Shown in pieces: positions 35,738 through 43,900 of a stretch of 64,000 nucleotides of DNA. The position numbers and the translations under genes are program-made. Below the pieces are notes generated by a model that was not told the origin of the DNA, did not search any database, and worked only from the letters and a program-made list of their open reading frames with translations. The stretch is from Chitinophaga polysaccharea. Its GTDB lineage: Bacteria; Bacteroidota; Bacteroidia; Chitinophagales; Chitinophagaceae. The DNA lies in the NCBI RefSeq assembly GCF_007829335.1, contig NZ_VIWO01000002.1:310001-374000 (forward strand). The letters are read 5' to 3'. How positions within the stretch are numbered: the stretch's first letter is position 1; every line of letters begins with the position of its first letter.

Positions 35738-36850
35738 ATGGCCATTGCTGTCAAACAAAGATTGTTATCATTGGATTTTTTCCGCGGCCTTACCGTAGCA
35801 GCTATGATACTGGTGAATAACCCGGGGGACTGGAACTATGTATATGCGCCGTTGGAGCACTCCAAATGGAATGGCTGCACGCCCACCGATCTCATTTTCC
35901 CTTTTTTCCTCTTTATCGTGGGGGTGTCTATCGCCTATGCCCTTGGCAGCAGGAAAGATGACCCCACGCAGCATGGACAAATGATCCGGCAGGCATTGCG
36001 CCGGGGCGCAACTATCGTGGTACTGGGATGGTTATTGCATCTGATCCCCCGATTTGATTTTTCGCACTGGCGTTTCCCGGGAGTGCTGCCACGTATAGGC
36101 GTGGTATTTAGTATCTGTGCGATATTATTTATCAAAACCAGCAGGCGTACACAGCTATGGACGGGGATAGCACTATTATTGGGCTATTGGATACTGATGA
36201 CGCTCGTACCGGTACCAGGCATCGGTGCACCCAACCTGGAGCCGGAAACTAATCTTGGGGCCTGGTTAGATCGCCTGGTATTTACCCCTGCGCATTTGTG
36301 GGCGGGTAGCAAAACATGGGATCCGGAAGGGCTGCTAAGCACCTTGCCAGCTATCGGCACAGGTATCTTTGGGATGCTGGTCGGAAGCTGGTTACGGCGC
36401 AAAGACCGCGAAGATGCAGTAAAAGTATCGTGGCTCTTTGTTTATGGCTTTATAATGGTGATACTGGCACTGATCTGGGATCCGTTTTTTCCTATTAATA
36501 AATCGCTCTGGACCAGTTCTTTTGTATTATACACCGGCGGACTGGCTACCATGGCGCTGTCGGCCAGTTACTGGCTGATCGATGTGCAACAGCATCAACG
36601 CTATCTTGTGCCATTCGTAGCTTTTGGCCGCAATGCCATTACGGCTTTTGTATTGTCGGGGCTTATTCCGAAGATACTGGGATATATCCCTGCAGGTAAT
36701 ACTAATGCAAGAGAATGGCTTTACCAGACGGTGTTTGCCAATAACATGATGCCCTATCATGCATCCCTGGGATCGGCCATCCTGCTGGTGTTGGTGATAT
36801 GGGTGCCTATAGGAATCATGTATCGTAAGCATATTATTATTAAGGTATAA
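35738..36850 (+). CDS. HGSNAT-like (DUF5009-type) membrane acyltransferase
   Basis: The 370-residue polytopic membrane protein starts with RLLSLDFFRGLTVAAMILVNN, continuing PGDW, and contains WNGCTPTDLIFPFFLFIVG and about ten hydrophobic segments. This opening (LD.FRG...MI.VN.PG.W...HA.WNG.T..D..FP.FLFI.G) is that of the bacterial relatives of heparan-alpha-glucosaminide N-acetyltransferase, which move acetyl groups across a membrane to an amino sugar. In the canonical enzyme a histidine after the first segment is catalytic; here the motif reads LEHSKWNG, which keeps a histidine. The substrate is unknown, although an envelope glycan is likely. The gene lies between two tRNA-Arg genes with separate promoters. 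Confidence 0.8.
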   Translation: MAIAVKQRLLSLDFFRGLTVAAMILVNNPGDWNYVYAPLEHSKWNGCTPTDLIFPFFLFIVGVSIAYALGSRKDDPTQHGQMIRQALRRGATIVVLGWLLHLIPRFDFSHWRFPGVLPRIGVVFSICAILFIKTSRRTQLWTGIALLLGYWILMTLVPVPGIGAPNLEPETNLGAWLDRLVFTPAHLWAGSKTWDPEGLLSTLPAIGTGIFGMLVGSWLRRKDREDAVKVSWLFVYGFIMVILALIWDPFFPINKSLWTSSFVLYTGGLATMALSASYWLIDVQQHQRYLVPFVAFGRNAITAFVLSGLIPKILGYIPAGNTNAREWLYQTVFANNMMPYHASLGSAILLVLVIWVPIGIMYRKHIIIKV

Positions 36851-36908
36851 AATGGGTAAAGGCGTATAGCCTTTGACGATAGTTTATGAAAACTATTTGC
36901 TGATTTAT

Positions 36909-36939
36909 TTTGATAAATAAAAAACAAATTCTACATTTG
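36909..36939 (+). promoter_or_regulatory. Promoter of tRNA-Arg copy 2
   Basis: TTTG at 36909-36912, exactly 19 nt, then TACATTTG at 36932-36939. The tRNA begins 19 bases later. Confidence 0.8.
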
Positions 36940-36957
36940 CAATCCCAAAACAGGAAT

Positions 36958-37031
36958 GGCTTCATAGCTCAACTGAATAGAGCATTTGACTACGAATCAA
37001 AAGGTTTCTGGTTTGAATCCAGATGAGGTCA
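36958..37031 (+). tRNA. tRNA-Arg(ACG), copy 2
   Basis: This 74-nt cloverleaf has acceptor GGCTTCA with TGAGGTC and anticodon loop CTACGAA (anticodon ACG). The T arm is TCTGG/CCAGA, the discriminator is A, and no CCA is encoded. It differs from copy 1 at eight positions, six of which form three compensated base pairs. The other two are in the D loop and just 3' of the anticodon. Confidence 0.95.
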
Positions 37032-37032
37032 C

Positions 37033-37072
37033 AAAAAAAGGAATGCTGCAATTATTGCAGCATTCCTTTTTT
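37033..37072 (+). terminator. Bidirectional terminator between tRNA-Arg copy 2 and the permease gene
   Basis: A stem of about 18 bp (37034-37051 with 37055-37072) has a 3-nt loop and A-run/T-run ends. It serves the tRNA and, on the other strand, the permease gene whose stop is at 37085. Confidence 0.9.
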
Positions 37073-37084
37073 ATGGTGATATAT

Positions 37085-39523
37085 TTATTCGGTACGTATA
37101 CTCTTCACCGGATCTACCCAGGCGGCCTTTACGGCCTGCATACTGATGGTGATCAATGCAATCAGTAATGCTGTTACGCCGGCCACCACAAACATCCACC
37201 AGCTTATACTGATACGGTAGGCAAAGTTTTCCAGCCACCGGTGCATCAGCCACCAGGCAATGGGGCAGGAAGTCACAATGGCAATCACCACCAGCTTCAT
37301 AAAGTCTTTCGCCAGCAATTGTACGATGTTATTTGTGTTGGCGCCCAACACCTTCCGGATACCAATTTCTTTTTTCCGCTGTTTGGCGGTAAAAGTGGTG
37401 AGCCCGTATAATCCCATACAGGCAATAAATACAGCGATCAGGGCAGACACGATAAAGAAGCGGCCCAGCCTTTGTTCTTCCTTGTATTGGTTATCGTACA
37501 TTTGGTCGAGGAAGAAGTAATCGAATGGATTGCCTGGAAATACCGATTCATACAGGGTTTTGATACTGCTTATCTTCCCTGAGATATCTGCTGCATTTAA
37601 CTTCAGCGTAAAATAATTATCGATATCCGAAGGAAGGAAAATGGTAGGTTCTATCAGCTGCCGCAGCGATAAATGGTGGTAGTCTTTTACCACGCCGATG
37701 ATCTCCAGGTCTTTGTCCTGCCATTTTATTTTCTGGGAGATGGCATTTTCCGCACTGGTGAATCCCAGCTGCTTTACTGCTTTTTCATTGACGATCACTT
37801 TGCCATCGTTTTCCCAGCCGCTTTGCACCATTTGAGGTGTAAAATTTTTGCCGGCTACCAGGGGGATTTCATAAGTGCCAAAGTAGTTATCATCTACCTT
37901 CAGCAGGTAGTATGTTTTTTCTTCCATGGTCGACAAATCGGCTCCCAGCCGGTATATGCGGTTATTGGATAGGTTGTATCCCATGCCCGGTGTGTTATCA
38001 GAAGAAGCCACGCTCTTTACAAACGGCAGCTGGCTTAGCTCATTCTTAAATGTGGCGGCGCTGGTATTACTAGTATCTATCTGGTTAGATGGGCCCGTAA
38101 TAATCAACCGTTGCTCGAGGTTAATGCCCAGGTCCTGTGTTTGCATATAAGAGAGTTGCCGGTATAGCACAATGGTGGCAATAATGAATATGATAGATGC
38201 CATAAACTGGAATACCACCAGGCCTTTGCGTAAGGTAAGTCCTCTGCCGGACTGGTTAAATTTATTGCGCAGCATGGCAATGGGGCTGAAACCAGTCAGC
38301 ACCAGGGCAACATATCCGCCGGATAAAATAGAGCTGACAATAATGAGCACAACTCCCATAAGCCAGAACCAGCCACGGTTGAGCACGAGGATAGAAAGTG
38401 ATTTCCCGGTAAAGCCATTATAAACGCCCTGTAGCGCCAGAACAATGAGGATAGCTACCAGGGTGCTGAGGATGGTTAGCAGGAAGGTTTCCGTGAGGTA
38501 TTGTACAACCAGCTCATGCCGCTGGGCGCCCAGTACTTTACGTACACCTACTTCCTTCGCGCGGTTCAGCGCCTGGGCCGTAGAGAGATTAATGTAATTT
38601 ACCCACGCAATCAGCAATATCAGGACGGCAATGCTAAGCAGTGCTACCACCAGTTTGAGGCTGCCGAATGTTTGATGTATATAGTTGAAGGAAGGGGCCA
38701 GGTGTAATTCGCTCATAGGTTGAAAGGCCATACGGTCGGTAGACTGCGGCTTTACCTTATGTACAAATTTGGTGATCTGATCTGCTATCTGATCTACCGG
38801 TGAATGATCCGCGATCAGCAAGTACACAATACTAAAGCCGGCTTTAATACTCCTGGGGTCGGCCCAGTCATTGCCGTTGCGATTGGCGGGGTTTTCCAGG
38901 GTTTTAAACGACAATAATATATTGGACTTGATGTCAGACTCGCCGGGCATGTCTTTAAATACGGCCGTTACAGTGTACGGGGTGGTGCCAAACTGGTTAC
39001 TCAGCTTTATAATTTTTCCGACAGCATTATCATTATCGAAGTACCGCCTGGCGGTTGTTTCGGAGATAGCTACTGTATTGGGTTCATTTAAGGATGGGGT
39101 ACCTGCCACGAGCGGGAAGGTAAAGAGATCCAGGAAGTTTCCATCTACATACATTACTTTGTCTTCGAGAAAAGCTTTTTCCCGGTTGGCATTATCGGTA
39201 ACAGATACCACGCCGTTGCCAATATCCTCAGCAGTCCTTACATATGCCCGGATACCGGTACTGTTGGCAAAGTTCTGTTGTATCACCGGCGCAAATCCGG
39301 GGGGAAGGTGATAAGTGCTGCGGTCTTCCTGGCTTACGACCATCGTTCTGTATAGCCGGGTATAATTTTTATGGAACCGGTTAGCGCTCCATTCAAACGT
39401 AACATATTCGATGATGAATATAAAAAGAGCTATTCCGATGGCCAGTCCCGCCATATTAATGGTTACGAAGGTTTTATTCCTCCATAAATTCCTGCGGGCA
39501 ATTTTCAGATGAGTGATGAACAT
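37085..39523 (-). CDS. MacB/FtsX-type ABC transporter permease
   Basis: The 812-residue inner-membrane protein has the duplicated layout common in Bacteroidota. It has an N-terminal transmembrane helix (NMAGLAIGIALFIFIIEYV), a MacB-like periplasmic domain and an FtsX block with three helices (LVVALLSIAVLILLIAWVNY, then AKEVGVRKVLGA). A second helix, periplasmic domain and FtsX block follow (FIVSALIAVFIACMGLYGL, KEIGIRKVLGAN), ending DPVKSIRTE. MacB-type permeases do not form a pore but couple ATP hydrolysis in the cytoplasm to movement in the periplasm. No ATPase gene lies beside it. It is transcribed away from the biosynthetic cluster, so a role in exporting that product is possible but unsupported. 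Confidence 0.88.
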   Translation of the reverse strand: MFITHLKIARRNLWRNKTFVTINMAGLAIGIALFIFIIEYVTFEWSANRFHKNYTRLYRTMVVSQEDRSTYHLPPGFAPVIQQNFANSTGIRAYVRTAEDIGNGVVSVTDNANREKAFLEDKVMYVDGNFLDLFTFPLVAGTPSLNEPNTVAISETTARRYFDNDNAVGKIIKLSNQFGTTPYTVTAVFKDMPGESDIKSNILLSFKTLENPANRNGNDWADPRSIKAGFSIVYLLIADHSPVDQIADQITKFVHKVKPQSTDRMAFQPMSELHLAPSFNYIHQTFGSLKLVVALLSIAVLILLIAWVNYINLSTAQALNRAKEVGVRKVLGAQRHELVVQYLTETFLLTILSTLVAILIVLALQGVYNGFTGKSLSILVLNRGWFWLMGVVLIIVSSILSGGYVALVLTGFSPIAMLRNKFNQSGRGLTLRKGLVVFQFMASIIFIIATIVLYRQLSYMQTQDLGINLEQRLIITGPSNQIDTSNTSAATFKNELSQLPFVKSVASSDNTPGMGYNLSNNRIYRLGADLSTMEEKTYYLLKVDDNYFGTYEIPLVAGKNFTPQMVQSGWENDGKVIVNEKAVKQLGFTSAENAISQKIKWQDKDLEIIGVVKDYHHLSLRQLIEPTIFLPSDIDNYFTLKLNAADISGKISSIKTLYESVFPGNPFDYFFLDQMYDNQYKEEQRLGRFFIVSALIAVFIACMGLYGLTTFTAKQRKKEIGIRKVLGANTNNIVQLLAKDFMKLVVIAIVTSCPIAWWLMHRWLENFAYRISISWWMFVVAGVTALLIALITISMQAVKAAWVDPVKSIRTE

Positions 39524-40350
39524 AGGGCTATTGTTTTTTTGAAGGAGGCTAAGTAGATTTTTTGATTGGGTGTTTTAAAAACAAGCGAATGATTAAAGTT
39601 ACCTGGAAAAAATCTATCGGGTCAAAAGGGTCCTCGTGCTATGAAATTCTTTGCTGGTGCCGGTTGCAGGAAAGAAACGCATTAGTGAAACTATACCAGG
39701 GTATTCAATATCCGCCATTACAAAATGATGCCAGTTTATTACTGCTATGAAAATCAAATCGTTCCATTGCTGCCGGTCCACAATAGTGTCCGTTTTTGAA
39801 ACAATGATGTTCGCTTTTGTAATAACATGGAACAGGTTTATTTTTCAACCGGAAGATAGATATCTTATAAATAATAAAATAACGTATCATGGAGAAATGA
39901 GGGAATCCGTAACGAGATTTATAGTTTTCTGCATTTTTTGGTAACTATTCTCCTGTTATCTTTATGAATCTTATTTTTTCAGAGAACCCAAATAATAATT
40001 GTTACTATGTGTGTTGAATTAACTGATATGGGAGTATCTGTAGCGCCAGCTATACCATGTGATTAGGAATCAGTACTACTTTACTGTCAGTTGTTTTTTT
40101 CTGTATATTCTGCGTAAGTCCTTGAACCTGTTTTAGCCAACGGAATGAAGGCTGTTCTGTCTGACAACAGATGGAACAGGTATTTGTTAATCCCTTCTTT
40201 CCACTTCACAGTATCCATTTTCCAGGTAAACGCGTCGGTTCCAGTTGTATCCGTTTCATTCAAACGGTAAGGGGGAAATATTTGCTTTATCGCCGGGTAA
40301 ATCAGCTATTTCCATCTCTCCGTCCACTTTTAATTTTTATCATTAAACCT
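39524..40350. other. Non-coding region upstream of the NusG-like gene and biosynthetic cluster
   Basis: About 830 bp lack a convincing gene; short frames here have no recognisable product. The promoter of the biosynthetic operon should lie here, but I found no good TTTG-N19-TAnnTTTG match. An imperfect hairpin (CTGTTC at 40152-40157 with GAACAG at 40174-40179, inner TGT/ACA) lies near the 3' end. From 40171 the frame stays open into the NusG-like gene, but those 60 codons do not resemble any domain. Confidence 0.5.
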
Positions 40351-40860
40351 ATGTGTGTTTCATCCCCCGAAGAGAAATGGCTGGTCGTTTATACCAAACC
40401 CAAACTGGAGAAGAAGATCGCTGCCGAAATTGCCTCCATGGCATACGAGTGCTATCTGCCTTTGTACACAGTGGCCCGTAAGTGGAGCGATCGTATAAAA
40501 CGGCTACGACAGCCATTATTCCCCAATTATCTTTTTGTGAAGATAAACCCCCGTGAAAAGTTCCGGGTGTTATCGGCTAATGGCGTTATCCGCCTGGTTG
40601 CTTTTAAAGGTGAGCCGGTGGCTGTAAGTGATGAAGAGATAGCGCGTATCAGGATGATTGAAACGGCCGGATGTGAGATCACCCGCGAACATAATTATTG
40701 TATAGGCGAAAAAGTAAAAGTAGTGGAAGGGGTGCTTTCCGGTTTGGAAGGTATCCTGGTGAAACGCCATACCGACAAACGTTTTGTAGTACAGTTACCC
40801 TTGATTAACCAATCAATCGGCGTAGAAATTCCCATGCATTGCCTGGAGAGAGTCAGTTAA
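40351..40860 (+). CDS. Specialised NusG paralogue (UpxY/LoaP-like antiterminator)
   Basis: From ATG at 40351 the protein is 169 residues. The NGN domain opens at once with KWLVVYTKPKLEKKIAAEIA and continues LPLYTVARKWSDR, LFPNYLFVKI and VLSANGVIRLVAFKGEP. A C-terminal KOW domain follows (GEKVKVVEGVLSGLEGILVK). NGN-KOW proteins bind RNA polymerase. UpxY proteins act on capsule operons of Bacteroides and LoaP on long antibiotic operons of Firmicutes, both letting polymerase read through terminators. An in-frame ATG at 40171 would add 60 residues with no domain similarity, so the later start is preferred. The PKS gene begins 99 bp downstream on the same strand, which makes this the likely operon-specific elongation factor; that role is inferred. 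Confidence 0.85.
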   Translation: MCVSSPEEKWLVVYTKPKLEKKIAAEIASMAYECYLPLYTVARKWSDRIKRLRQPLFPNYLFVKINPREKFRVLSANGVIRLVAFKGEPVAVSDEEIARIRMIETAGCEITREHNYCIGEKVKVVEGVLSGLEGILVKRHTDKRFVVQLPLINQSIGVEIPMHCLERVS

Positions 40861-40898
40861 TATTTTACCCTGCTCACCTACTATCCCGGACCGGTTAA

Positions 40899-40916
40899 GA
40901 ACAACGCTTGTTGTTC
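40899..40916 (+). promoter_or_regulatory. Perfect RNA hairpin in the leader between the NusG-like gene and the PKS
   Basis: GAACAAC, loop GCTT, GTTGTTC: a 7-bp perfect stem with a tetraloop, 43 bases before the PKS start codon. No U-tract follows (CGGCTGTGCCC), so it is not a terminator. Specialised NusG proteins of the RfaH and LoaP types load at hairpin-forming leader elements, which makes this a candidate loading site; the link is inference. Confidence 0.5.
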
Positions 40917-40959
40917 GGCTGTGCCCGTTTGAGCTTACAGTACCTGTAAATCATTACAC

Positions 40960-43900
40960 ATGATGAAGAATGAATCTAACAACCCGATAGCCATTGTCGG
41001 AATTGGTTGCCGTTTGCCTGGCGGCGCCTCTTCTGCTCCGAAATTTTGGGACATGCTGATGAATAAAACAGATGCCATCGTTGAAATTCCCCGCGAGCGA
41101 TGGGACAACCGGCGGTTCTGCAGTCAGTCGGACCAGGCGCACAATAAAATCCGTAGTTTTCATGGCGGTTTCCTGAGAGAGAAAATAGATGAATTTGACC
41201 CGTTCTTCTTTGGCATTTCACCCCGGGAGGCCGAAACGTTAGACCCGCAACAGCGGCTACTGCTGGAGGTTTCCTATGAGGCCATGGAAGATGCCGGCAT
41301 TACGTTGCCGCAAGTAAAAGGCAGCAATACCGGTGTTTTCGTAGGGGGATTTACGTATGATTTCGGGCTGTTGCAGCTGGAAAAGGATAATCGCGCGCTC
41401 ATTAACTCCACTACGGCTACGGGTATCATGCTGACCATGTTATCCAACAAGTTATCCTACTGGTATGATTTTAAAGGACCAAGTTTCACTATCGATACCG
41501 CTTGTTCTTCCTCGCTGGTGGCTACTCATGTGGCCTGCCAGAATATCTGGGCGGGAGAATGTGATATGGCCATGGTAGGCGGTGTAAACGTAGTGCTGAA
41601 ACCCGTGATGAGCATGGTGATGAGTGCCGGTAAGTTCTTGTCGAAACATGGCCGCTGCAAAGCTTTTGATGAAGAGGCGGCGGGCTATGTAAGGGGAGAG
41701 GGCGCCGGCGTAGTATTATTGAAGCCATACGATAAAGCGGTGGCAGACGGCAATAAAATTTATGCCCTGATCAGGGCTACCGGTATTAACCAGGATGGCA
41801 AGACCGGTGGGATTACCGTGCCAAATGGTCTTTCACAAAAAGCGCTGATAAGAAAAGTATTACATAAGAGCGGTATTCACGTGAACCAGGTACACTATGT
41901 GGAAGCACATGGTACCGGCACCCAGGCAGGCGACCCGGTAGAGTTTAATGCCATCAATGATATTCTGAAAGAAGAGGGATATAGCAACGGCAAGTGCCTG
42001 ATTGGTTCTGTGAAAACCAATATCGGCCACCTGGAAGCCGGATCGGGCGTAGCCGGTTTGATCAAAGCTACGCTATGCCTGCAGCATAAGACGGCGCCGC
42101 CTAACCTGCATTTTAACAAACCTAATCCAGGTTTGAATTACGAGGAAAGCTTGCTGCGGATTCCCGTACAGCCGGAACCGTTACCTGCCGGCGAGCCATC
42201 ATTTGCCCTGGTGAATTCCTTTGGATATGGAGGAACCAATGCGCATGTGGTACTGGAAGAATATCGTATGCCCGCAGCCGATAGTACTACCACTGCAACT
42301 GCTGCAACGGCAGCTCCCATGATATTTCCGCTCTCTGCACATGACACCGGGGCGCTAAAGCAGTTGGCACAATCTTACCTGGCGCTGCTGGAGAGAAACG
42401 AAGTAAGCGCGGCGGATTTGCTGTATTCGGCCGCTCACCGGCGTACGCATCATAAGCACCGCCTGGCAGTGGTGGCACAGAGAAAAGAAGACCTGAAAGA
42501 AAAGCTGCTGGCTTTTCATCATAATAATTTAGGAAAACAGATTGTTACCAATACCGCCGGCACAGAGAAGGGCAAGACCGTTTTTGTATACACTGGTATG
42601 GGCCCACAGTGGTGGAAGATGGGGCGGGAGCTGATGGCTTACGAACCTGTATTCCGTCAAAGCCTGGAAGACTGTGATGCCATTTTCAGGAGAATTGCTT
42701 CCTGGTCTGTGCTGGAGGAAATGCAAAAGGACGAAGCGACCTCCCGTATCAAAGAAACGCAGGTAGCGCAACCGGCCAATTTTTTCATACAGGTGGCTTT
42801 AACAGCGTTGCTGGCACATTTCGGCGTGAAGCCGGATGCTGTAGTTGGGCATAGTGTAGGGGAAGTGGCGTCTGCTTATATTTCAGGTGCGCTGTCACTG
42901 GAAGAGGCCATCCTGGTGAGCTATCACCGGAGCCGCCTGCAACAGCTGATTGCCGGTAAGGGTAGGATGCTGGCGGTATCTATCCCGGCGGCTACTGCAG
43001 AAAACATGATTGCGCAGTACCCGGATATTTCTATAGCGGCTATCAACAGTCCCGATTCGGTTACGTTGTCTGGCGATGAAACCGGTCTGCTGGCCTTGGC
43101 AGACCAGTTTGAGCTGAAGGGTATTTTCTGCCGGATGCTGGAGGTGGAGGTACCTTATCATAGTCCGTTAATGAATGAAATTCATGAAGAATTGCTGGAG
43201 TCGTTGCGCGGGCTGCAACCGGCAACTACACATATCCCGCTTTATTCTACCGTTACCGGCAACCTGATTGAGGGAACCGCTATTGACGCCCATTACTGGT
43301 GGCTGAATGTACGTAACCCGGTTAGCTTTGCGCCGGCTATAGATGTATTGTCGGCCAATGAGTTTGATTGTTTTATGGAGATTGGTCCCCACCCGGTGTT
43401 GAAAACGGCTATAACAGAGTGCCTGCAGGCCAGGAGCCGGAAAGGTACGCTGGTTCATTTTATGAACCGTAAGGAAAGAGAGCAGCTTCATTTTTATAAT
43501 GGCCTGGCAACTTTATATACCTTGGGGCATTCGGTTAACTGGGAGTTACTGGCTCCCCGGGCGGCTTTCGTTCCATTGCCGGTTTATCCCTGGCAGAAAG
43601 TGCGATACTGGAATGAAAGTGGGATATCTGCGGAAGACCGGTCCGGCCTGGAGGGAAACGTATTCCTCTATAACAGGCTGCCAGCGGCTCAACCCATGTA
43701 TGAAGTAGAATTGAATACCCTATTCTTTCCTTTCCTGCGCGATCATATTGTGCATGGGAAAATAATTTTTCCGGGAGCCGGTTATATCACTGCGGCAATG
43801 GCTATGTATAGCAATGAACCCGGTAATGCAGGCAAAGGGATGATATTGGAAGATATTGCATTTCACCAGTTGCTGCTGATCGATGACCGGCAGGTGCAAC

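Noticed and set aside
35738..36850. The region between the two tRNA-Arg genes as an integrated mobile element
   Set aside because: No integrase, transposase or att-like direct repeat beyond the tRNA homology itself; each tRNA is intact with its own promoter and terminator.
39562..39944. Short frames in the 830-bp gap before the biosynthetic cluster
   Set aside because: They are 60-65 codons each, overlap one another on both strands, and show no recognisable product.
40171..40350. The 60-codon in-frame extension of the NusG-like protein
   Set aside because: It has no NGN-type sequence, lies over a hairpin, and the family normally starts just before the KWLVVYT strand.
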